From JBBSMX01 sp038232935 (GTDB taxonomy: Bacteria > Bacteroidota > Rhodothermia > Rhodothermales > JANQRZ01): a stretch of 25,751 nt of DNA. The stretch lies in the NCBI GenBank assembly GCA_038232935.1, contig JBBSMX010000049.1, forward strand, positions 1 to 25,751. Reading direction: 5' to 3'. The notes below the pieces were generated by a model. It was not told where the DNA came from and did not search any database. It saw only the letters and a program-made list of their open reading frames with translations. Both the position numbers and the translations under genes were made by a program. This document shows, one piece after another, positions 20,940-25,751 of the stretch. Each line of letters begins with the position of its first letter. Within the stretch, counting starts at the first letter, position 1.

Positions 20940-23657
20940 CTACATCCCCATGCCGGTCAACTCACTGGTGATCGTCCCCCCGCCCATCTGCGCGGGCAGC
21001 GTCGAGACGTTCTTGACCGTCATCCCCGTCTTTTGGTCGAGGTAGAGCGTCGTGTCCTCGTTCGAGTCGGCCTTGTCGAGTTCGACGACGTAGGTCTGAT
21101 AGGTCCCGGCCGGGACCGTGACCTCTTCCATCCCCGTGACGGAAAGGGTGTAGGTCGAGATCCCCTGCTGGCCGGGGGCCGGGTTGTACGTGGCGAACGA
21201 CGCCGCATAGCCCACGTCTAGCGGCAGCGTGCTCAGCCCGATTTCGAGGGCCTGATTATCGGCGATGATCGGCAGGTCGAGCGCGCTCGTGAACGGCATC
21301 GACTGCCCGCTCTGCGACGTCACGCCTTCGATCTCGTCTCCGCTGTACGTGAGCTCGATGGAGCCCGGTCCCTGCTGCAGCTTGCGGTAGAGCGGGGTGA
21401 GGTCGCCCCGCGCGACGACGAAGGAGTCCACGAGTGCGGCGCTGCCCATCGCCGGCGGAAGTGCGGCGCGGTCCACGATTGCGAGCGCGGGTTGGCCTTC
21501 GTACTCGACGAGGGTGACGGTGCGGGTCGGATTCGCTAGGGTGACTTCCTGCCCCTGCACGTTCATTGTGATGTCGTACTCCATCTTCATGGGCTTCACC
21601 GCTGCTCCGTTGAACGCGATCTCGTCCATGTCGGCGGCGCCCATCGGGTCCGTGACGGTGACCGTCGCGGGGTCCACGGTGATCGCTTCGAGCTTGGCTT
21701 CGATCTCGGGCGGTGCGCCTTCCTGCTCGCGCCCGCCGAGGTGCTCGGCGAGGAAGTCCTCGATGGACACCATCATCGCCATCCGGTTCTCCTCGCCCCG
21801 GAAGCCGTGGCCCTCGTCCGGTGCGACGAGGTACTCGACGGGGTAGTCCCGGTCCCGCAGCGCGACGACGATCTGGTCGGCCTCGCGCTGCTTCACGCGG
21901 GGGTCGTTCGCACCTTGGATGACGAGGAGCGGCGTCGTGATTCGGTCGGCAAAGTTCAGCGGGCTCTGGGCGTCGAGTTGGGCGCGGCCCTCGGGCGTGG
22001 TCGGGTCGCCCATCCGCTCGTGGAAGATCACCCGGCCGGCCTCCCAGTACGGCGGGATCGATTCGAGGAGCGTGATGAGGTTGCTCGGGCCGACAATGTC
22101 CACGGCGGCCGCGTAGAGGTCGGGCGTGAACGTCACGCCGGCGAGCGTGGCGTAGCCGCCGTACGAGCCGCCCATGATCGCCACGCGCTCGGGGTCGGCG
22201 ATGCCCTGGCCGATGAGGTACTGCACGCCGTCGGTGAGGTCGTGCTGCATCGCGCCGGTGCCCCACTCCTTGTTGCCGGCGTTGAGGAACGCCTTGCCGT
22301 AGCCCGTCGAGCCGCGGAAGTTGGGCGAGAGCACGGCGTAGCCCCGGTTGGCGAGGAACTGCGCGAACGAGTTGTAGCCGTAATTGTCGCGCGCCCACGG
22401 CCCGCCGTGCGGGAAGATGACGACGGGCAGGTTTTTTGGCTCGACGCCCTTCGGGAGGGTGAGGTAGGCCGGGATCTCCATCCCATCGCGGGCGGGGTAG
22501 CGGATCGCCTGCATGGGCGCCATGTGCTCGACGGGTACCTCGGGTCGCGAGGTGTAGAGCTTCTCGACGGTTCGCGCCTCGCGGTCGAAGAGGTAGACGG
22601 TGCCGGGGTCCACGTCGCGGTAGACCGTCACCTTCACGAGGCGGTCGTCGTTCGTGCTCCCCCCGAGGTCGAGCTCGCCATCTGGAAGTTGCGCCCGGAG
22701 GAAGTCGAGGTCGGCCTTTGTTTCGTCCGTCTTCGGATAGAGCCGGATGCGGTCACCGACGTAGTAGGTCAGGATGAGGTCGTCGGTCGCCTCGGAGAAC
22801 TCGGCCCCGCCGAAGTCCACCTGCCCCTCGGGGTCGCGCTCGACGAGCGTCTCCTCGCCCGTCGCCGGGTCGAAGAGGACGAGCTCGGTGAGGTCGCGGT
22901 CGCCCTTGTTCGTCTCGAAGTAGACGCGGCGGCCGTCCTTGTGGTAGCGGGTGGGGCCGCAGGCCTCGTAGACGGTGCACGTGTAGACCGGCACCGGGTC
23001 GAGCGCGAGGTCGTCGCCGACGCGGAGGATCTCCGTCGAGCCGTCGTTCGTGGTCCGCACGGCGAGGCGGACGTTCCCGTTGAGGTCCGTCTGCCAGCCC
23101 GCGATCCGCTCGGTGTTCTCGATGAGCAGCTCTCGCTCGCCCGTTTCGAGGTTGAGGCGGTAGACGTCGTGCCACGCCGGGTCGCGGTCGTTGAGGCCGA
23201 CGACGATCTCGTTCGGGGTGTTCTTGGGGACGGCGTAGATCCCGGCGCGGACGCCGTCGAGCGGCGTGAGGTCGCGGGCGGGCGGCACGCCGGTCGCCGG
23301 GTCCGCGGAGGGGTTGACGGCGTAGATGTGGTAATTCTCGTCGCCGCCCTTGTCCTGGACGTAGAGGACGTAGCGGCCGTCCTCGCTCCAGAAGTAGCCG
23401 GGCACGGGGCGGTCGTCGGCCGTCAGCGGGCGGGCCGCATCGAACGGCTCGTCGAGGCCCTTGACCCAGACGTTCATCACGTCGTGGTAGGGCTTGAGGA
23501 ACGTGAGGTACTGTCCGTCGGGCGAGAGCTGGCTCCCCGCGATTTCGGGGTCCCCGAAGAAGACCGCACGGTCGATGAGGGGCGGGAGCTGCGCAGCGGC
23601 GGTCCGGACGGTAGCGGCGAGCGCAAGCAGGAGCGCGCAGCGGTAGAGGAGGTTCAT
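20940..23657 (-). CDS. S9 family peptidase (prolyl oligopeptidase/dipeptidyl aminopeptidase type) with C-terminal extension
   Basis: The 905-residue product has a signal peptide (LLYRCALLLALAATVRTAAAQ) and an S9 beta-propeller (about 25-390, with YLTFLKPYHDVMNVWVKGL and FWSEDGRYVLYVQD). The alpha/beta-hydrolase domain shows VIFPHGGPWARD, the nucleophile S498 in GGSYGGYA, D585 in GANDPRVK and H617 in DEGHGF, a complete catalytic triad. It should remove dipeptides or cleave after proline in exported peptides. About 250 extra residues (from about 655) follow the hydrolase. They are beta-rich and include MKMEYDITMNVQGQEVTL, SIELTYSGDEIEG, YTLSVTGMEEVTVPAGTY and TLYLDQKTGM, resembling DUF3108-like lipocalin-type domains. 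This extension is unusual for S9 enzymes. The gene is convergent with the ferritin cassettes and divergent from porX. Confidence 0.92.
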   Translation of the reverse strand: MNLLYRCALLLALAATVRTAAAQLPPLIDRAVFFGDPEIAGSQLSPDGQYLTFLKPYHDVMNVWVKGLDEPFDAARPLTADDRPVPGYFWSEDGRYVLYVQDKGGDENYHIYAVNPSADPATGVPPARDLTPLDGVRAGIYAVPKNTPNEIVVGLNDRDPAWHDVYRLNLETGERELLIENTERIAGWQTDLNGNVRLAVRTTNDGSTEILRVGDDLALDPVPVYTCTVYEACGPTRYHKDGRRVYFETNKGDRDLTELVLFDPATGEETLVERDPEGQVDFGGAEFSEATDDLILTYYVGDRIRLYPKTDETKADLDFLRAQLPDGELDLGGSTNDDRLVKVTVYRDVDPGTVYLFDREARTVEKLYTSRPEVPVEHMAPMQAIRYPARDGMEIPAYLTLPKGVEPKNLPVVIFPHGGPWARDNYGYNSFAQFLANRGYAVLSPNFRGSTGYGKAFLNAGNKEWGTGAMQHDLTDGVQYLIGQGIADPERVAIMGGSYGGYATLAGVTFTPDLYAAAVDIVGPSNLITLLESIPPYWEAGRVIFHERMGDPTTPEGRAQLDAQSPLNFADRITTPLLVIQGANDPRVKQREADQIVVALRDRDYPVEYLVAPDEGHGFRGEENRMAMMVSIEDFLAEHLGGREQEGAPPEIEAKLEAITVDPATVTVTDPMGAADMDEIAFNGAAVKPMKMEYDITMNVQGQEVTLANPTRTVTLVEYEGQPALAIVDRAALPPAMGSAALVDSFVVARGDLTPLYRKLQQGPGSIELTYSGDEIEGVTSQSGQSMPFTSALDLPIIADNQALEIGLSTLPLDVGYAASFATYNPAPGQQGISTYTLSVTGMEEVTVPAGTYQTYVVELDKADSNEDTTLYLDQKTGMTVKNVSTLPAQMGGGTITSELTGMGM

Positions 23658-23692
23658 GGTAGCGTGGGGTTGGGGCGGTAGAGGAGATCTGA

Positions 23693-23698
23693 AGTATA
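23693..23698 (-). promoter_or_regulatory. Candidate -10 element of the S9 peptidase gene
   Basis: TATACT on the minus strand lies 35 bp upstream of the ATG at 23657. TTGACG is upstream but only 11 bp away, too near for a sigma70 pair. The 189-bp region 23658-23846 is shared with porX, for which I see no clear promoter. Confidence 0.3.
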
Positions 23699-23846
23699 GG
23701 AAGCCCCTACGTCAAACGGGAACGCGCTGTTACGGATGCGCGCGGTACGCAATCTCGGCGGTCCGGCCGCGTTATCTCGGCGGATCAACCCGCCGCGCCG
23801 GTGGGTTCCAGCCCTCCTCCCCTCTCCAACACTTCCGCACGCATTG

Positions 23847-25412
23847 ATGGCAGATTCCCGCCGCATCCTCTGGGCCGACGACGAGATCGACCTCCTCCGC
23901 CCTCACATCCTCTTCCTCGAAGCCAAAGGGTTCGATGTCACGAGCGTCACGAACGGGGCCGACGCCGTCGAGCAGGTGCGCGAGCAGCGCTTCGACGTGG
24001 TGTTCCTCGACGAGCAGATGCCGGGGATGGGCGGGCTCGACGCCCTCGGCGAGATCAAGGAGGTCTCGCCCGAGACGCCCGTCGTGATGATCACGAAGAG
24101 CGAGGAGGAGCACATCATGGAGGACGCCATCGGGCAGCAGATCGCCGACTACCTCATCAAGCCCGTCAACCCGAAGCAGATCCTCCTCACCTGCAAGCGG
24201 CTCCTCGAAGGCGGCCGGTTGCGGGAGGAGAAGGCGTCGCAGAACTACCTCCAGTCCTTCGGCCAGCTCTCTTCCGAGATCAACAGCGGGCTCGACTGGC
24301 AGGGCTGGACCGAGGTCTACAGCGAACTCGTGCGCTACGGCCTCGAACTCGACGCCGACGACGCCGCGCGCCAGATCCTCGACGACCAGCACCGCGACGC
24401 CAACCGCGAGTTCGGCCGGTTCATCGAGACCGAGTACCCCGGCTGGATCGAGGCCTCCCGCGCGGGCGATACGAAGGACCGGCCCGCGCTCTCGCACGAG
24501 GTGATGGGACGGTGGGTGATCCCCCACCTCGACGGCGGGAAGCCCGTGATCTTCTTCCTCATCGACTGCATGCGCTTCGACCAGTGGCTCGAGTTCGAGC
24601 GCCTGCTCTACCCGCTCTTCAACGTCGAGAAGGACTGGCACTACTCGCTCCTCCCGACGGCGACGCCGTACTCCCGCAACGCTATCTTCGGCGGGATGCT
24701 GCCCATCGACCTCGCCACGCGCTACCCGCAGTACTGGCAGCACGACAACGGCGACGAGCACTCGCTCAACCAGTTCGAGGCGGAGTTCCTCGCCGAGCTG
24801 CTCAAGCGGAAGCACAAGCGCGACGCCCGCGTCCGCTACGAGAAGATCACGAATGCCGAGGACGGGGCCACGATGGCCGCCAGCATCACCGACCTCGCGC
24901 AGCACGACCTCGCCGCGGTCGTCGTCAACTTCGTGGACATCCTCGCGCACAGCCGCTCGGACTCGAACGTGCTCAAGGAGATCGCTCCGGACGAGCGGGC
25001 CTACCGCGCCCTCACGCGGACGTGGTTCGAGCACTCGTGGCTCTACCGCGCCTTCGAAGAGCTCGCCCAGCAGGACGTCACCATCGTCATCACGACTGAC
25101 CACGGGGCCATCCGCAGCCTCCACGCCACCAAAGTCATCGGCGACCGCGAGACCTCGACGAGTCTCCGCTACAAGCACGGCCGCAACCTCAAGTGCGACG
25201 AGCGGCACGCCATCTTCGTCAAGGAGCCGGAGACGTACGGCCTCCCGCGCACCGGCATCAACGAGAACTACATCTTCGCGAAGGAGGACTACTACTTCGT
25301 CTACCCGACCAACTACCACCGCTACCTCAACCACTACAAGGACACGTTTCAGCACGGCGGGGCCGCCCTCGAAGAGGTGATCCTGCCCGTCGTGACGCTG
25401 CGGCCTCGGTGA
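23847..25412 (+). CDS. porX: PorX, T9SS two-component response regulator with PglZ phosphatase-like domain
   Basis: PorX is the response regulator of the PorX/PorY system, which controls type IX secretion genes. The 521-residue product starts with a receiver domain: acidic D11-D12, phospho-acceptor D55 in FLDEQMPGMGG, T83 and K105 in YLIKPVNP. A helical linker follows (about 125-215), then a PglZ/alkaline-phosphatase-like domain. That domain has D240 (FLIDCMRFDQW), T271 in TATPYSRNAIFGGM (the nucleophile position), D364 and H368 in VDILAHSRSD, D418-H419 in TTDHG, and H503 in FQHGGAALEE, the zinc-binding set. The length matches family members. The ATG at 23847 gives the family start (RRILWADDEIDLLRPHILFLEAK). 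An ATG at 23736 would add 37 atypical residues. A T9SS-tailed protein is encoded at 1963-3606. Confidence 0.96.
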   Translation: MADSRRILWADDEIDLLRPHILFLEAKGFDVTSVTNGADAVEQVREQRFDVVFLDEQMPGMGGLDALGEIKEVSPETPVVMITKSEEEHIMEDAIGQQIADYLIKPVNPKQILLTCKRLLEGGRLREEKASQNYLQSFGQLSSEINSGLDWQGWTEVYSELVRYGLELDADDAARQILDDQHRDANREFGRFIETEYPGWIEASRAGDTKDRPALSHEVMGRWVIPHLDGGKPVIFFLIDCMRFDQWLEFERLLYPLFNVEKDWHYSLLPTATPYSRNAIFGGMLPIDLATRYPQYWQHDNGDEHSLNQFEAEFLAELLKRKHKRDARVRYEKITNAEDGATMAASITDLAQHDLAAVVVNFVDILAHSRSDSNVLKEIAPDERAYRALTRTWFEHSWLYRAFEELAQQDVTIVITTDHGAIRSLHATKVIGDRETSTSLRYKHGRNLKCDERHAIFVKEPETYGLPRTGINENYIFAKEDYYFVYPTNYHRYLNHYKDTFQHGGAALEEVILPVVTLRPR

Positions 25413-25476
25413 GGTTGCGGTCGATGGTGTGTGAGCCGTCGCCGAGCGTGGCCCCTCTCTGCCCTGCCGGTCATTT

Positions 25477-25580
25477 CTCCCCCAAGGGGGCGAGAACGCA
25501 AGCATGAGACGCCGCGCCACTCGTCTCATCACGCCGTTTCAGACTACGTCCCCTCGCCCCTCCGGGGAGAGGGACAGGGT
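25477..25580. repeat. Cluster of small hairpins downstream of porX
   Basis: Three inverted repeats occur in about 100 bp. They are ccccc/ggggg around aa (25479-25490), atgagac/gtctcat (25504-25510 with 25523-25529) and the gcccc-tcc-gggg core within ccctcgcccctccggggaga (from 25551). The last pattern is common in dispersed intergenic repeats of GC-rich bacteria. One of these may end porX transcription. The gap 25413-25476 shows nothing else. Confidence 0.5.
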
Positions 25581-25613
25581 GAGCGGAGCCCACGAGCCAC
25601 CGACCCGCACACT

Positions 25614-25751
25614 AGGGCGTGTGGACAATGGTAAAGTCGCTTCCCGTTTCGGACGATCTCTCGGCATTCACACCTGACTGCCGATATGGAACGCTACGCC
25701 ATCTCCGACCGCACCTGGGAGGCCCTCGCACTGCTGCTCCCAGGACGCGCC
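25614..25751 (+). mobile_element. Left end of an IS5-family insertion sequence (cut by window edge)
   Basis: The sequence from about 25614 (agggcgtgtggacaatggta) precedes a transposase start and has the look of an IS5-family (IS427-type) terminal inverted repeat, with ctag at the junction as a possible target-site remnant. The right end, and therefore the inverted repeat pair and target duplication, lie outside the window, so the exact boundary is provisional. Confidence 0.6.
25686..25751 (+). CDS. IS5-family transposase, N-terminal part (truncated by window edge)
   Basis: The 22 visible residues begin MERYAISDRTWEALALLLPG. This matches the start of IS5/IS427-type transposases (DUF4096 domain: a [YD]-[DEA]-[LI]-[ST]-D-x-x-W-x-x-[IL]-x-x-L-L-P pattern). 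The ATG at 25686 is 72 bp inside the apparent element end, a normal spacing. The catalytic DDE part is beyond the window, so activity cannot be judged. Confidence 0.75.
   Translation, partial: MERYAISDRTWEALALLLPGRA

Noticed and set aside
21741..23681. A 646-codon plus-strand frame opposite the S9 peptidase
   Set aside because: Antisense to a gene with a complete catalytic triad; Val/Glu/Arg-rich composition without recognisable domains.
23693..23717. TTGACG/TATACT as a sigma70 promoter for the S9 gene
   Set aside because: The 11-bp spacing is too short for a sigma70 pair; only the TATACT part is kept as a weak candidate.
23772..25532. A 586-codon minus-strand frame opposite porX
   Set aside because: Porous shadow frame in GC-rich DNA; porX is the real gene by motif content and length.
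25477..25580. Hairpin cluster after porX as a CRISPR array
   Set aside because: The palindromes differ from each other and are not evenly spaced, and no repeat-spacer pattern is present.

Overview
The window is GC-rich, densely coding DNA from a Gram-negative bacterium of the Bacteroidota/Rhodothermota type, most likely a Rhodothermales relative such as the Rubricoccaceae or Salinibacteraceae. This is inferred from three things: a PorX response regulator of the type IX secretion system (T9SS), a secreted propeller protein ending in a T9SS-type C-terminal sorting domain, and many exported hydrolases with few Shine-Dalgarno sequences. No taxonomic marker gene is present.

Layout. 1-140 looks like the right end of an insertion sequence, or a small insertion scar, abutting a GspE/PilB-type ATPase gene (to 1871). 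A perfect 12-bp hairpin separates it from a convergent minus-strand block: a ScyD/ScyE-like propeller with T9SS tail (1963-3606) and an M2 (ACE-like) metallopeptidase (3897-5732). Divergent from these are a DUF1080 lipoprotein (5932-7044) and an M13 neprilysin-like metallopeptidase (7339-9432). A minus-strand CAU-anticodon tRNA lies at 9585-9657. Then come a secreted seven-repeat FG-GAP-like propeller (9820-11007), recJ (11135-12889), a hairpin-rich repeat, moeA (13047-14276) and a STAND-type ATPase with a GNAT-like middle and a C-terminal HTH (14427-16469).

16810-20916 is a tandem duplication of a two-gene cassette for Tat-exported ferritin-like proteins. Each cassette has a Tat lipoprotein plus a second ferritin-like partner, and each ends in a related long hairpin. 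The second copy of the lipoprotein gene carries an extra Ig-like/CarboxypepD_reg-type domain. After it come a convergent S9 prolyl-oligopeptidase with an unusual C-terminal extension (20940-23657) and, divergently, porX (23847-25412). The window ends in small hairpin repeats and the left end of an IS5-family element (from about 25614).

How it fits together. The common theme is the cell envelope. There are three exported peptidases (M2, M13, S9), a DUF1080 lipoprotein, two secreted propellers, exported diiron-type ferritin-like proteins, and the T9SS regulator that may control export of the T9SS-tailed protein. The most unusual parts are the duplicated ferritin-like cassette and the STAND-GNAT-HTH fusion. 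I found no CRISPR array, prophage or recognised defence island.
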